Source: Salvelinus alpinus
Lineage: Eukaryota > Chordata > Actinopteri > Salmoniformes > Salmonidae
Assembly (NCBI RefSeq): GCF_045679555.1
Contig: NC_092089.1
Span: 1,750,663-1,814,662, forward strand
Reading direction: 5' to 3'
Length of the DNA: 64,000 nt
Below the pieces are notes generated by a model that saw only the letters and a program-made list of their open reading frames with translations, searched no databases and was not told the origin of the DNA. Below, in pieces: positions 10,763 to 43,769 of this stretch. Numbering within the stretch: the stretch's first letter is position 1; each line of letters begins with the position of its first letter. Position numbers and translations under genes: made by a program.

Positions 10763-11497
10763 ATCTCTTCCCTCCGCTCTAGATCAGCCAGCCAGTGTAG
10801 CGACCAGGGTACACAATGTACGACCCACCGACCAAGAGCCTGATACAGCCAGTAATAACTGTGAAGAGAAGGGCAGAGAGTGTGCGTGTGTGTCACAACA
10901 TTAGCTCTCTGAGATACATTGGTAACGAACATGTTAAGACTCCTGGGGGGTACTGATAATCTATTATTGAGAATATAATTGTATTTGATTCATCGTTTGT
11001 GTGTTTCTCCTAAAGTTTTGAACCAAGAGTTTGATATCAGACCATTTCTTACATTAATATATCACTTTGATTTATCTTGCCTTCCAGTTCTCCTACTTGG
11101 TCATTTTGTAAATATATATTATTTTCTGTAACTACTACATGTTCCCATCTCATTGATATCAGATGATTGGAGATGCACTAGTAGTTTCCACACCCACCAT
11201 GTGTCATGTGCGTAATGGTCATGTGAGGTGAAATGTGCATATGTTGGGATGTGAACACTCAGTTTGTTTGTTTGACCTGACGAAGATCCGTTTCAGATGG
11301 AAACGTTGTCTATAAAGCGGTGAATTGGGAGCTTTAACAGTGTGCAGGCCTTCTTGTTCTTTATTAGCCCAGCACCTATGTTTTTAAGGATGTGCGTATG
11401 ACCACAAACTTTTCTCTGTGTGTGTCTCATCAGCTTGTATGGAGTAGCGATACCACTTAGTATACTGCAATACTATCTCAACCGATCACTATCATGT
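10763..11497. other. Noncoding DNA, no feature recognised
   Basis: AT-rich unique sequence. A motif at 11275..11320 (GACGAAGATCCGTTTCAGAT) resembles short repeats seen in fish but I cannot place it in a family. No credible coding frame. Confidence 0.4.
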
Positions 11498-11499
11498 AC

Positions 11500-12368
11500 A
11501 CTACATGACCAAAAGTATATGGACACCTGCTCGTCGTACATCTCATTCCAAAATCATAGGCATTAATATGGAGCTGGTCCCCCCCTCCCCCCGCCCCCCT
11601 TTGCTGCTATAACAGCCTCCACTCTTCTGGAAGGCTTTTCACTAGATATTGGAACATTGATGCGGGGACTTGCTTCCATTCAGCCACAAGAGCATTAATG
11701 AGGTCGAGCACTGATGTTGGGCGATTAGGACTGGCTCGCAGTCTGCGTTCCAATTCATCCCAAAGGTGTTCGATGGGGTTGAGGTCAGGGCTCTGTGTAG
11801 GCCAGTCAAGTTCTTCCACACCGATCTCGACAAACCATTTCTGTATTGACACCACTTGTGTTTGGTTGCTCGGCTTGTGTTTGGCTGCTCGGCCAGGGAA
11901 ACCCATTTAATGAAGCTACTGACGAACAGTTATTGTGTTGACGTTGCTTTCAGAGGCAGTTTGGAACTCGGTAGTGAGCGTTGCAGCTGAGGACAGACGA
12001 TTTTTATGTGCTACACACTTCAGCACTCGGGGTCCCATTCTGTCAGCTTGTGTGGCCTACCACTTTGTGGCTGAGCCGTTGTTGCTCCTAGATGTTTCCA
12101 CTTTACAATAACAGCACTTACAGTTGACCGGGGCAGCTCTAGCAGGGCAGAAATTTGATGAACTGACTTGATGGAAAAGTGGCATCCTATGATGGTGCCA
12201 TGTTGAAAGTCACTGAGCTCTTCAGTAAGGCCATTCTACTGACAATGTTTGTCTGTGGAGATTGCATGGCTGTGTGCGCAATTTTATACACCTGTCAGCA
12301 ATGGATGTGGCTGAAATAGCCGAATCCCCTCATTTGAAGGGGTGTCCACATACTTTTGTATATATAGA
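11500..12368 (-). mobile_element. Tc1-like transposon, third family, internally deleted
   Basis: Left terminus CATGACCAAAAGTATATGGA and right terminus ending CACATACTTTTGTATATATA are the inverted ends of a frequent salmonid Tc1-like family. On the - strand, 11607..11906 keeps the distal DDE motif (LDWPTQSPDLNPIEHLWDEL), fused directly to N-terminal sequence because the central part is deleted near 11855. The N-terminal helix-turn-helix part lies about 11900..12230 with broken frames. It is nonfunctional. Confidence 0.88.
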
Positions 12369-13142
12369 ATATAATGGCATGCTCTGTCAGTAGTGTGTTG
12401 TCATAGAGATGCTAATGTACTAGTAGTTATGGCTGATAACAGTGACAGTCTGATGGAGATAGTTGGATATGAGAGGGCCATTACAATGATTTAACCCACA
12501 GCTTGTTGAGTGCTGAGGATCACAATGATAATAGTGTCAAGTCTATCCATCACTGACATCCGCAATAGCTGTAGACCCGCTGCTTAAAGGCAGACTGAGC
12601 GAAATTACTTTGCCACGAACAGCACCGGAGATATTGTCAGTCACACACAGTATCTGCGCATGTGCAGGTGTTCGCTTCACGCTGTTCACAGCGTGGTAGC
12701 CAGGGCATCAAAACAGAGAAGTTGAGCCAATGCTCAATTACAGTAGAACAGAAAATTTACCCACTATGCTGTTTACTTTCTGCATCTACGTCATATCGCT
12801 GAGTCTACTTTTAATGTTGAGATATCGTCGACTGCTGGTTAGTTAGCACGACAGACACTTCCTTGGAACAGACAGACAGGCTGTTTATAGGACTGAGGGT
12901 CATAACATTAATATTTAGTCATAGTGAATAATACGATGAGCTTTTTTCTGTTCTGTATGTATTGGCCACACCTCTTTCCTCAGTCTATCTACATGTAGGC
13001 TACGTGTGGGCCTGCTGTTGACTCATGGCACTTGTACTTGTGATATCTAAACACATAATGTTGCCTATTCTATAATGCCATATTCTGAAAATTAAAGGTA
13101 TTTAAACCTGTCACTCAATCTAGCCAACTTGACATTGTATTG
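12369..13142. other. Noncoding DNA, no feature recognised
   Basis: No coding frame or recognised repeat. It is probably intronic or upstream DNA of the ASH1L-like gene. Confidence 0.4.
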
Positions 13143-15640
<2,498 letters not shown>

Positions 15641-15690
15641 CTCTCTCTGTCTCTCTCTCTCTCTCTGTCTATCTCTCTCTCTGTCTATCT
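15641..15690. repeat. CT-rich microsatellite at the LINE 5' junction
   Basis: Runs of CTCTCT broken by GTCTAT mark the 5' boundary of the LINE. Confidence 0.8.
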
Positions 15691-16391
15691 GGGTCAGGCT
15701 ACAGTAGTGGTCACTGTAGAGGTGACCAGTAGTCAGAGAGATACTGAGCTCTATATGATAACATGGTCTGACTGGAAGCCTCTTCAGAGGAGAAGGACAA
15801 GGCACTGTTGAGAGACAGATGAGTTGTTTCATAAGAGGCTCTCCATAGAGTAAAGAATGTACAACAGGGTGTGTTTTATTAGGAAATGAAGAGTATCTCA
15901 ATAAGAGAGAGAGAGAGGGGAATGAGACAGAGGGGAATGAGACAGAGGGGATGATAGGGAAAGAGTTATAGGAGATGGTGTTTGTTTTGGCGTGTAATGG
16001 TCAGCACATAGACTACAGAGCAAGTGTGTATGTGTGAGACAGAGAGAGAGAGAGAGAGAGAGTAGAGTAAAGTATGGCTGTTCAGGGGAACATTATTGTT
16101 GGGTGTGTTACTTGCCATAGCATCACATTAAAAGTCCATTTACAATGGGGTCAATGAAAAGCTTACTTGACTTAGAGGAAACCAGGGGAGGGGGAGGAAT
16201 TCACACTAGTTTCCAAAAATACGTTTTGCCCGTTCCTACGGATTTGTGTTACACCACTACTGAGAGGGGAGGAGGGGAAAGTTCTGGAGGATGTGAATGG
16301 AAGGATTGAGGTTGAAGAGGAGAAAAAGACTGAAGAGAAGAGGGGGAGGAAATCTGTTTTTCATTAACATGGATACGGTGCCTGGTGCTGG
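15691..16391. other. Noncoding DNA with short GA runs
   Basis: Purine-rich stretches at 15903..15965 and 16040..16063 and a segment near 16140..16260 resembling fish repeat DNA. No coding exon is seen. Confidence 0.4.
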
Positions 16392-17000
16392 GTTGACCGT
16401 TTTACTGTGTGGTCTGTTCAGAGAGAGAGAGAGTTGACCGTTTTACTGTGTGGTCTGTTCAGAGAGAGAGAGAGTTGACCGTTTTACTGTGTGGTCTGTT
16501 CAGAGAGAGAGAGAGTTGACCGTTTTACTGTGTGGTCTGTTCAGAGAGAGAGTTGACCGTTTTACTGTGTGGTCTGTTCAGAGAGAGAGAGAGTTGACCG
16601 TTTTACTGTGTGGTCTGTTCAGAGAGAGAGAGAGTTGACCGTTTTACTGTGTGGTCTGTTCAGAGAGAGAGAGAGAGTTGACCGTTTTACTGTGTGGTCT
16701 GTTCAGAGAGAGAGCGAGTTGACCGTTTTACTGTGTGGTCTGTTCAGAGAGAGAGAGTTGACCGTTTTACTGTGTGGTCTGTTCAGAGAGAGAGAGAGTT
16801 GACCGTTTTACTGTGTGGTCTGTTCAGAGAGAGAGAGTTGACCGTTTTACTGTGTGGTCTGTTCAGAGAGAGAGAGAGTTGACCGTTTTACTGTGTGTCT
16901 GTTCAGAGAGAGAGAGAGTTGACCGTTTTACTGTGTGGTCTGTTCAGAGAGAGAGAGAGTTGACCGTTTTACTGTGTGGTCTGTTCATAGAGAGAGAGTT
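16392..17000. repeat. Minisatellite, about 41-bp unit, about 15 copies
   Basis: The unit is TTGACCGTTTTACTGTGTGG followed by TCTGTTCAGA and a GA run of variable length (5 to 8 dinucleotides). The unit differs between copies almost only in GA length. Every frame is open in places because the unit lacks stops, but there is no protein signal. Confidence 0.95.
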
Positions 17001-17077
17001 GCAAAGGGTTGCTGACAGACATGAAACAGAGAAGGTTGGAGAGAAAAGAGAGAAAGGCGGAGTACAGTAGAAGGGAG

Positions 17078-17255
<178 letters not shown>

Positions 17256-17541
17256 AAAGGTAGCAGGATTGTGGTGTGGAGAGAAGTAGAAGTTGGTATC
17301 GAGCATGAGCCCTTAGATCTGTGATCCCTTCACGAACGAAAGAAAGAAAGATGGAGGAAGGGAGGAATGATACCTTTTTAAAGAATTTGAAAATAGTTTT
17401 CCAGTAAGTGCAGGCATTCTTGGAAAGGGCTGTTCTGCTGAGTATGATTGGTCCCCTGGGGTTCCGTTCAGTGAGGTCATCAGTGAGGTCATCATCTGAA
17501 TCATCTCCTGAGTGACTTTACTGCCATCTGCTTCATACGAC

Positions 17542-18072
<531 letters not shown>

Positions 18073-18215
18073 TTCAAGCCTGACTGACAGACAGAGAGGG
18101 ACAGAGCGCTGGACAGTTGGGTCAAGAAAGCCTTTTGATATTTAATCTCTGGACATTACCTGTTCCCTTCCACCCTGGGTGCTGCACCCCCCACCCCTCC
18201 CCCCTCACATCTCTG

Positions 18216-35759
<17,544 letters not shown>

Positions 35760-36048
35760 TTGGTGAGAGAGGACAAGGAAGGAAGGAGGGGGGAAATCTC
35801 AGCTCAGTCTCTCTTCTTCTTCCAAGTAGCTCAGTTCAGCTAACTTTGCACTAGTGTTGGGGGAAAAAGCTTCCCTGAAATGATTTGTTATAAAGATGAT
35901 TTTGGGCTTTGTTTCTGAGAGGAATGAGGGTGTTGTTGTTTACTGTACCATTGAGAATGATTGACAGACGGTCAGCCGACCAGTGACAGTCTGATTTACT
36001 AGTCAGAGAGGGCGGAAGGGATGGATGGAGACCATAGAGTCTGTAGAG

Positions 36049-36168
36049 GCTGGATTAAATTCGTATTGTGGAAGATCCGCGTTATAGCTCGATTTAAATG
36101 TAAAGGAAATGTTCCCGTGTTCTCGCTGACTACATTCACGGTAAACGCTGCATGTCGGCTCAATCTGA
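36049..36168. mobile_element. Palindromic MITE, left half (split by a SINE)
   Basis: GGATTAAATTCGTATTGTGG, then AAGGAAATGTTCCCGTGTTC. The complement of this half occurs at 36655..36860; a complete copy of the family is at 37491..37697. Confidence 0.7.
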
Positions 36169-36186
36169 AATTACCATGACAATATC

Positions 36187-36645
36187 ATTTTTTACAATTT
36201 TACCCCTTTTTTGTGATATCCAATTGCGATCCAATTACGATCTTGTCTCATCGCTGTAACTACCCAATGGGCTCGGACAGATGAAGGTCGAGTCACGCGT
36301 CCTCCAAAGCGTGACCCAAGCCGCGCTTCTTAACACCTGCTTGCTTAACCCGGAATGTGTCGGAGGAAACACCGGCCAACTGACGACTGTCAGCTTGCAG
36401 GTGCCTGGCCTGCCACAAGGAGTCGCTAGAGGGCGATGAGCCAAGTAAAGGCCCCCCCGGGCCAAACCTTCCACTAACCCGGACAACCTTGGGCCAATTG
36501 TGCGCCGCCCTATGGGACTCCCGATCACAGCCGGTTGTGACACAGCCTGGGATCGAACCCCAGGCTGTAGTGACACCGCAACACTGCGATACAGTGCCAT
36601 AGACCGCTGCCATAGACCGCTGCACCACTTGGGAGGCCTACCTCT
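36187..36645 (-). mobile_element. tRNA-derived SINE, long family
   Basis: On the - strand this begins GGCCTCCCAAGTGGTGCAGC, a tRNA-Leu-like head used by a well-known salmonid SINE, with B-box-like GGTTCGATCCCAGG (read as GGGATCGAACCCC on +) and a long body ending in TTTTTTGTGATATCCAATTG on the + strand side. A 10-base duplication (CATAGACCGCTGC twice) lies near 36598..36624. It is inserted inside a palindromic MITE. Confidence 0.75.
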
Positions 36646-36654
36646 ACATTTTTA

Positions 36655-36860
36655 TGCAGATCTTCTGCGATACTTCCGCGATACACAGCCCTTCGGGTTT
36701 GATTCAATCCCTGATGCTGAAGTTCGGCGCTATAGCGTGATTCAGGTGTAAAAGTAATTTTCAATTGAGCCGACATATGCAGTTTTTACCGTGAATTCAG
36801 TCTCCGCTAACGCGGGAACATTGCCTTTAATGTTCTCTTCAGCTCTACGTATTGAATCGA
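36655..36860. mobile_element. Palindromic MITE, right part
   Basis: Contains GAGCCGACATATGCAGTTTT and CGCGGGAACATTGCCTTTAA; matches the element at 37491..37697. Confidence 0.7.
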
Positions 36861-37490
36861 GCCTTTAATGTAAAAGTGCCATGTTGTAAATAAACTGACG
36901 CCTAAGTGAGTTCAATCTCCAAAAGCAATACGTCCTGTAAGGATTTCAGTACAATAACTTTAATATCACTACCAGTACCAGCTAGAGACCCTTCTATGTA
37001 TCAAACCAAGTAGTTTTTATTGCCTTAGTGAATATGATCATTTCAAGATCGTTATATTGTACCAATGATAATGCAGTAACATTGACCTAAGTAATGTAAT
37101 GAATCAATTTCATAATTGATAGTTATTATCTAAGCGTTAAAGTTAATAGTTAAAGGCCTTCATTTTGCTACAAAGTGTTAAACATAACTGACCTATGTTA
37201 AATATTGCTATGATTGTATATTACTTTCTTTTCTTCACCTGTTTACTTTTTCTGACTGATGGAATGTCCTCTTTTTATTTGGTCAGACAATCAGGAAAAT
37301 CAATTGAATCTGAGATTTGTAACCGTTCATTTGTACAGTTCTCTTTGGTGCAGTTTCTAGTTTGACTTTGAACACTAAGTTGAATGTTTTATAGTTGACC
37401 TGTGTATTTGCTTCACTCACTATTGCCAATGGGTGATTAGGAATATTATTGCATTCATCAATATAGTGAAGGGTTATTTATGTAGTTTGC

Positions 37491-37697
37491 ATGAAATGTA
37501 ACTTTGGGCTGGATTCAATCCGTATCGCGGAAGATCGCATTAAAGTGTAAAGGTCATTTCCGATTAAGCCGACATATGCAGTGTTTATCGTGAATGCAGT
37601 CTCCACGAACGCGGGAACATTGCCTTTAAATTTAAATGGAGCTATAACGCAGATCTCCCCTGATACTTCTGCGATGCGGTGAGGATCCAGCCCTTTG
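37491..37697. mobile_element. Palindromic MITE, complete copy
   Basis: About 205 bases whose ends are inverted versions of one another (GGGCTGGATTCAATCCGTAT against CGGTGAGGATCCAGCCC), with the inner CGACATATGCAG and CGCGGGAACATTGCC motifs. Confidence 0.75.
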
Positions 37698-37798
37698 TTG
37701 TACAATTTAAATTGCTGCTTATAACCTGTCTTTGGAGAAAATACCACAGTTCATCTGACAGAATGTAATTTCAAACATTGACCTTATTATCAATAACA

Positions 37799-37804
37799 AT
37801 AAAA
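37799..37804 (+). terminator. Candidate polyadenylation signal AATAAA, ASH1L-like gene
   Basis: AATAAA followed within 30 bases by TTTTTGTTT and TGTGGACTTGTTATA. A second AATAAA lies at 36889..36894. Confidence 0.45.
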
Positions 37805-38176
37805 TGGCGTTTTTGTTTACAAAGCATTGTGGACTTGTTATATTCTAAACCACTTAACCCTTCATACTATCACAGGCCCATGAATATCGCTGCTCCTCCA
37901 TCCTTATGAAGACGCTGCATAACTGGTGGGATATTCATTACACGTAATGGAGCGACTGCTAAATAACCAAAATGTAAATGTGTGATATACAGCACCACCT
38001 GTTGGTGTAAAGCTGAATGACTCCAATGGCCAGGTGATACAGCGTTTTCCTCCATCACGACCCTCATCTGAGGACGTGACCTCAAGAGGACAGACAGGCA
38101 GGACTGAGGCCCTTCTCTCCTCCTTACCTTCAGCAAATCACTGATCTGTATGTGATTATATAGGCTATGTGTAAAT

Positions 38177-38343
38177 GGAGGCTGGTGGGAGAACCTATAG
38201 GAGGATGGGCTCATTGTAATGGCTGGAATGGAATTAATGGAACGGTACTAAACAAACATATGGCAACCAGTCCGTTCCATGAATTCCATTCCAGCCATTA
38301 CAATGAACCCGTCCGCTTATAGCTCCTCCTACGAGCCTCCACT
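38177..38343. mobile_element. Foldback MITE copy 2
   Basis: The left half GGAGGCTGGTGGGAGAACCT and the right half ending TCCTACGAGCCTCCA pair up; the middle GGAATGGAATTAATGG pairs with CCATGAATTCCATTCC. Confidence 0.8.
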
Positions 38344-38607
38344 GCATGTGTGAGCTAAAGCTGCCTAGCCAATCCCTCCCTCTCAGGTCTGTGGGTACTT
38401 TAATGAGGAAATCATTTAAAGTATTCAAACAGGGATAGTTTCTCATTTCAGAGAGTAAGTCCTTCCCTCATGCACTCCCCTTCACTGCTCTGACAGAAGT
38501 GGCTAGGTCAGATGAAAACATACACTAAGCTCTTTGATTGGAATGGCTTTAATATCGAGGTACCACATACTTTCTAGGCAAGCATTCGCCATAGCTCGAT
38601 GGAATAG

Positions 38608-38732
38608 AGCAGGGTTATTCAACTCTGACCCTACGAGGCCCGGAGCCTGCTGCTTTTCTGTTCTACCTGATAATGAATTGCACTCACCTGGTGTCCCAGG
38701 TCTAAATCAGTCCCTCATTAGAGGGGAACAAT
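38608..38732. repeat. Short dispersed repeat
   Basis: AGGGTTATTCAACTCTGACC to GTCTAAATCAGTCCCTCATT is a block I recognise as widespread in salmonids. The class is unknown. Confidence 0.5.
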
Positions 38733-38832
38733 AAAAAAACACAGTGGAACTGGCTTTGAGGTCCAGAGATGAGTTTGAGGGGAATAGAGAAGAAATGAGA
38801 CACATGAGAGACTTTGAGGTTTATGTTGATTA

Positions 38833-38838
38833 TTTATT
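38833..38838 (-). terminator. Candidate polyadenylation signal (AATAAA on - strand), rusc1
   Basis: TTTATT on the + strand. If used, the rusc1 3' UTR would be about 4.8 kb and include the MITE at 39029 and the (TCTG)n array. No closer convincing signal was found. Confidence 0.35.
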
Positions 38839-39028
38839 GGGTATTTACAAACAAGCACATGCGGGAGTCGGACACTGACTGACGCTACAGAGACACGGTA
38901 CACTATGGAACAGTGAGGTACAGGGCAGGCTACATCACACCAGAGATACAGAACCCACTGCTACACACACAGACACATGCTCGTTCGCTCGCACATACGT
39001 GCACGCACACACACACACACACACACAC

Positions 39029-39212
39029 ACCAGTGGAGGCTGCTGAGGGGAGGACGGCTCATAATAATGGCTGGAACTGAGCAAATGGAATGGCATCAAA
39101 CACATGGGAACCAGGTGTTTAATGTATTTGATACCATTCCACATATTCTGCTCCAGCCATTACCACAAGCCCGTCCTCCCCAATTAAGGTGCCACCAACC
39201 TCCTGTGATACA
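39029..39212. mobile_element. Foldback MITE copy 3
   Basis: CAGTGGAGGCTGCTGAGGGG at left; CCACCAACCTCCTGTG at right. The centre GGAATGGCATCAAACACATG pairs with GTATTTGATACCATTCC. It is the best preserved of the four copies. Confidence 0.85.
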
Positions 39213-40706
39213 CACAAAACCCCAGATAGATAGAGAGATAGACGTGAGGGGACAAATACAACAGAGGTATATACCTTTCAGGGACTCCAGGGTCAATAAA
39301 TACCACATCCAATAAATGTACAACTTTTCATACAAATCAATGCATTTATCATGGATCATCTCACACAATGGAAAATATACCCGAATCAACGACAAAAAAG
39401 AACTATAAAATCCATGTCAACATACTGAGATTGTTACCATCACAGACCATGTGTAATTCCTGAAGTTAGGTTTACCCTTCACCTGCATCTAGGCATGGCA
39501 CATTGAATGGTGGGCCTTGCTGACACTAACTAGCTCCTCCCTCATACAGCCTAATTTACTACAAGCTGTAATTAAAATACATTATAGATAGCTCTAAAAC
39601 GACTCATGTCAATTTACAGGCCTAAGAAAGTAGTTGTCTAGCTTGTTTTGATGCTGTGACCCAGCTAAAGCCTTTAGAAAACCAGTGGTTTAGTGTGACT
39701 GGCCATGACACACAGTGGCTCCACGGTTGGTAAACATCTATTCTAGCTACACATTGTCTTGAGACACGCAGCGATTTGGATTAGTTAGTTAGGTTGGTGA
39801 CATACTAGCCAGTGCCATACCATTGCATTTGGTGGAAGATTTGGTAAAGTAGCCTGTGTAATGCAATTGCAAAGTTACAATGTTTCCAATCTAATGTTGT
39901 CATAGGGTTGTCATAGGGACACTAACCCTGTGCTACACCACTTGGCTTGTTGGCATGGTAACCTTTTATATTTTTTCTGACCAATCAAAATAGCGATATT
40001 CCCATTGAATTTGAATTTATGGGTAATATGTTTTATTCTTCATTCCTCAAGTAACCTGAACTCTTCAAGAAGCGCCATGTCACCCGCAAGTGACAAAACA
40101 AAAAAAACAGCAAACAAACAGATCCTTTAAACCAGAAGCCTTTGAGAAGTACATCATATGCATCATCATTACCAAGCCTACAGAATAACTACCAACCAAA
40201 TCAGAAGATAAACATAGTAATAAACATGATTAATTTAACGTTATTCTACTACCACCATCGTTACTACGGTATTAAAATGATGACCTTACACGGGTTAGCA
40301 TGACAGGTAGGGAAAGAAGGAACATATGAGAGCTGAGGTACGGTTGGGGGAAGAGCAGCCTCTTCCTCAAACACATAGGCTTGACAGTCGTGGTACCTTC
40401 CTACACATACGGTACATCAGGAAGTAGCTTACTGCTCCATCTGAAAGCTTGGATAGTCTCGCTTGGATAGTCTCGGTCAGGAACGTACAACTATGGCCCT
40501 GGAAACACACATTGTCTACTGGTCTCAGTAGCCTTTTGAATTAACTTGTAGTCAGACTTAGTAACGCCCAGGTAACCAGTCAAGTTAAATATCTGGGGAA
40601 TCAAAGATCCTAATTGATCTATGAGGTAAAGGAAAAGTAACCAGACTAGAGTTGATCATCCCTGGGCTGAGTAGGAAGAGACAGGTCTCAAGTCCCTCAG
40701 ACTGTT
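39213..40706. other. Noncoding, possible rusc1 3' UTR
   Basis: I see no coding exon or known repeat. AT-rich, low CpG. Confidence 0.4.
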
Positions 40707-41198
40707 TATCTGTCTGTTTATCTGTTTATCTGTCTGTCTGTTTATCTGTTCATCTGTCTGTTTATCTGTCTGTTTATCTGTCTGTTTATCTGTTCATCTG
40801 TCTGTTCATCTGTCTGTTTATCTGTCTGTTTATCTGTTCATCTGTCTGTTCATCTGTCTGTTTATCTGTCTGTTTATCTGTCTGTTTATCTGTCTGTTTA
40901 TCTGTCTGTTTATCTGTCTGTTTGTCTGTTCATCTGTCTGTTTATCTGTCTGTTTATCTGTCTGTTTATCTGTTCATCTGTCTGTTCATCTGTCTGTTCA
41001 TCTGTCTGTTTGTCTGTCTGTTTGTCTGTTTATCTGTCTGTTTATCTGTTTATCTGTCTGTTTGTCTGTCTGTTTGTCTGTTCATCTGTCTGTTCATCTG
41101 TCTGTTTATCTGTCTGTTTATCTGTCTGTTTATCTGTCTGTTCATCTGTCTGTTTATCTGTCTGTTTGTCTGTCTGTTTGTCTGTTTATCTGTCTGTC
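40707..41198. repeat. TCTG/TTTA tetranucleotide array
   Basis: About 490 bases of TCTGTCTG alternating with TTTATCTG, TTCATCTG and TTTGTCTG. The mixed units give an irregular 8- to 12-base periodicity. Confidence 0.95.
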
Positions 41199-41368
41199 TC
41201 AAAGCATTGATATTTCCATAAGCACGGAGTAGTATGTGCTAGTGAGGTTTAAGAGGTGTGGACTGATTGAAGTCACAGCATTGCTATGCCAGTAATACTT
41301 ATATACTGTTGGATACTAGAATGTCCTTTAGATAGATATGTGTCATATAAATAGATACCCTGCATTCA

Positions 41369-41565
41369 AGGGTTGGGCTCAATTCGAATTGAAGGCTGCC
41401 AATTCAGGAAGTGATTTCAATTTAAAATCAGCTAATTAAAAAACATAAATAGCTTCTCCTTTTCAATTCATTAAGAAGTCATTAAAAACAGAGGCCCCTA
41501 TTTCAATCATCGAATTGGAATTTCAGTTTACTTCCTGAATTGACTGCCATATTGAGCCCAACCCT
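41369..41565. mobile_element. Foldback MITE, AGGGTTGGGCTC family
   Basis: The ends are perfect inverted repeats AGGGTTGGGCTCAAT / ATTGAGCCCAACCCT; inside, CAATTCAGGAAGTGATTTCA mirrors TTCAGTTTACTTCCTGAATT. Confidence 0.85.
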
Positions 41566-43104
41566 GCTGCATTCACTCAAAGCATTCATTATACAATAAA
41601 TACAGTGTAAAGGTATGAGACTAAATCTATCAGGTTATGATGAAGATATGAAGGATATGAAGTCAAGACAATGCATACAACACACACTAAGATGAAGCCA
41701 CTGGATTCCAATAATTGACAAAAACACTGGAGCTGTCCGTGTGTATAATGACTATAGAGTAGTGACTGGTGAGGTGGGGATAAAAGGCCAGATCACTTAT
41801 CAATTTGATTCATGATCAACCTTATCTATAGTAACGTTTGATTATCTGTTTTCTCTTGGTTATCTATCTATCTATCTCGGTTAAATTAATCTATATTCAT
41901 ATACCTATATATTATGTATGTATATTTATACAGTCAAATAGTTATCCTTTTTAAACTGACTATTAATTGAAGTGGGAACATGTCAAACACACACACACAG
42001 AGACCAAGCGAGAGAGGTGAGAGATCAATAGGGGTGAAAGGTCAAATAGAACACAGAAAACAGCTACATTTCACTATGGTACTACGTTACGTAACAGGGG
42101 CTACGCTCCAATACTCTACCAGGGCTCCCTTCACCGGTTAGCCTGGCGGCAAGGTCTGGGTCTGAGACTAAGGAGTTGGCTAGAGCAGAAACCTGGCTAC
42201 CAGGCTATAAATCTTCCCATAGTGACTGCTGATCTGAAAGTGTCTGGATAAGCTGAAAGCATTGGTTGCATGTTTCGTCACAATATTGTTTTAACGTTCG
42301 TTTGGATTGATGCCCGACTGAGCATTCTACGCAATGCATCGTCAATAAGCGCGGAGGAAGATTTAATCGAAAGTGCATTTCAGTGGCCTGGAAATACAAT
42401 AACATTCAAAAACAGTCAAATAATTATTGGGAAAATCTTTCGTCATCATTTTGATGTCACCAGATAGACTTTAGATGCAGTATAACATTAGCTAACTAGC
42501 TTAAATTGGGAGGCCACCTGAATGTGACAAGCTAACGTCAGCTTTGCTAGCTATTTTTGCCGAATTTTGCTAGATGATGATGTTGCCATCTGTCTAAAGT
42601 ACATTTGACGACATGATCATGCTGGGAAAGTTGTTTCCTACTACATATTTGACTACTTTAGCAACGTCACCGTATTTCCACAGGCACTATATTGTAATTT
42701 AGACTAAACTATAGTTTAGTCGACTGGGCTTATCACCACTTTAGTGCACCGCCGATGGCTGCTTGGCATCATGTGACTGAGGTGCAACCTATGAATAGAA
42801 TTCTACAAAGCTTTATCCTTCTCAGATCAGTGGTCACCAAGAGAGATGATGAATGCAGGACATTTAAAGGGATAGTCCACACCAAGATAAGTGTTTGTCT
42901 GAAGTTTTCACACTTCAAAAGTGGTCTGAAGTCGTGCTGGGTCCATATTCCACACCATCTGGTGAGCTAAATTAAATCTTCATTAAATCCCCCTAATTAG
43001 ATGGTACCGTTCTTTAGGGATTGAGTTTTGCAGATTTCTACCAGTGCATATAGTGGGATCTACACAACAGATGGTGTGGCGTAAGGACTGAACTAAATCA
43101 CTTA
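41566..43104. other. Noncoding, no gene seen
   Basis: AT-rich with no recognisable coding region. It may be 3' UTR of rusc1. Confidence 0.4.
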
Positions 43105-43395
43105 GACCAGAGATCATCAACTAGATTCAGCCACGGATGGTCAGGGGGCTGGAACATAATCACAAATCATTTGTAGATGCAAATTGACCGCAAGAAGCCC
43201 AAACAGATATAATATTTGACTAAAATATAATCATTTCAAACCTTGCTTAGATTTGTAAACAATCACATCTCTCTATCTCTAATACTTTGGAACAGATTTC
43301 CAACATTTACTGATTTTAGTATTTTATGTCCAACAAGTAACCCTAACCCTTTGCTCAGAAAACTTGAGGGCCAAATAAAATCATGGTCCGCCAGT
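43105..43395. repeat. Dispersed repeat, hAT/MITE-like
   Basis: CAGAGATCATCAACTAGATT at left and CCGCCAGTTGGGGAACCGTG at right are imperfect inverted ends; the body (GCAAATTGACCGCAAGAAGC) is a frequent salmonid repeat. It sits about 200 bases past the rusc1 stop. Confidence 0.55.
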
Positions 43396-43603
43396 TGGGG
43401 AACCGTGACATACGACTTTGGACCACTTTAGAGATATAAAAATGTGATTTGAACTTAGATTCGGGGGTGAACTATTTCTCTGAGAGCATTGGGACTTCGC
43501 CACAGCCTCTCTATGGTTGCCTAAATACATTATAGCTTTATGACTTCATTTTCCCTCCCCCAGATATATTCAAACAATCAAAACTCTCATCAGGTGTCTG
43601 AAA

Positions 43604-43769
43604 TCACAGGATCAGTGAGGCGTAGCCAATGGGTACGAGCCCCTCTCGGTCTCCCTGACGACAGCGAATCCAGTCGTGATCGACACCCCCTAAAACCACT
43701 AACTCCTCCCCTTTCTGGAAGCTTAGCTCCGCCCCTGTGCCAGAGTGGTCGCATAGTGTTCTGACTGAC
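43604..43769 (-). CDS. rusc1: rusc1 last exon, SH3 domain
   Basis: Encodes [40 protein letters not shown] and [14 protein letters not shown], then TGA. ALYDY-like, ELSF, DWIRC and GLVPxxY are the SH3 landmarks. An open frame of 75 codons in another phase overlaps but is not the gene. Confidence 0.93.

Larger units (their letters stand above)
35760..37820 (+). other. Probable 3' UTR of the ASH1L-like gene
   Basis: The region runs from the stop to candidate polyadenylation signals AATAAA at 36889..36894 and 37799..37804, the latter followed by GT-rich DNA. It contains MITE and SINE insertions listed separately. The true 3' end is not fixed. Confidence 0.5.

Noticed and set aside
15641-15901. 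The first 87 codons of the open frame that precedes the LINE reverse transcriptase
   Set aside because: They translate CT-repeat DNA and flanking unique sequence outside the element; the LINE-like protein begins only at about 15640.
16392-17000. Regular repeat that could be mistaken for a CRISPR array
   Set aside because: Units are directly tandem with no unique spacers, in a vertebrate genome.
40652-41221. SVCLSV-rich open frame of 189 codons
   Set aside because: It is a translation of the TCTG tetranucleotide array.
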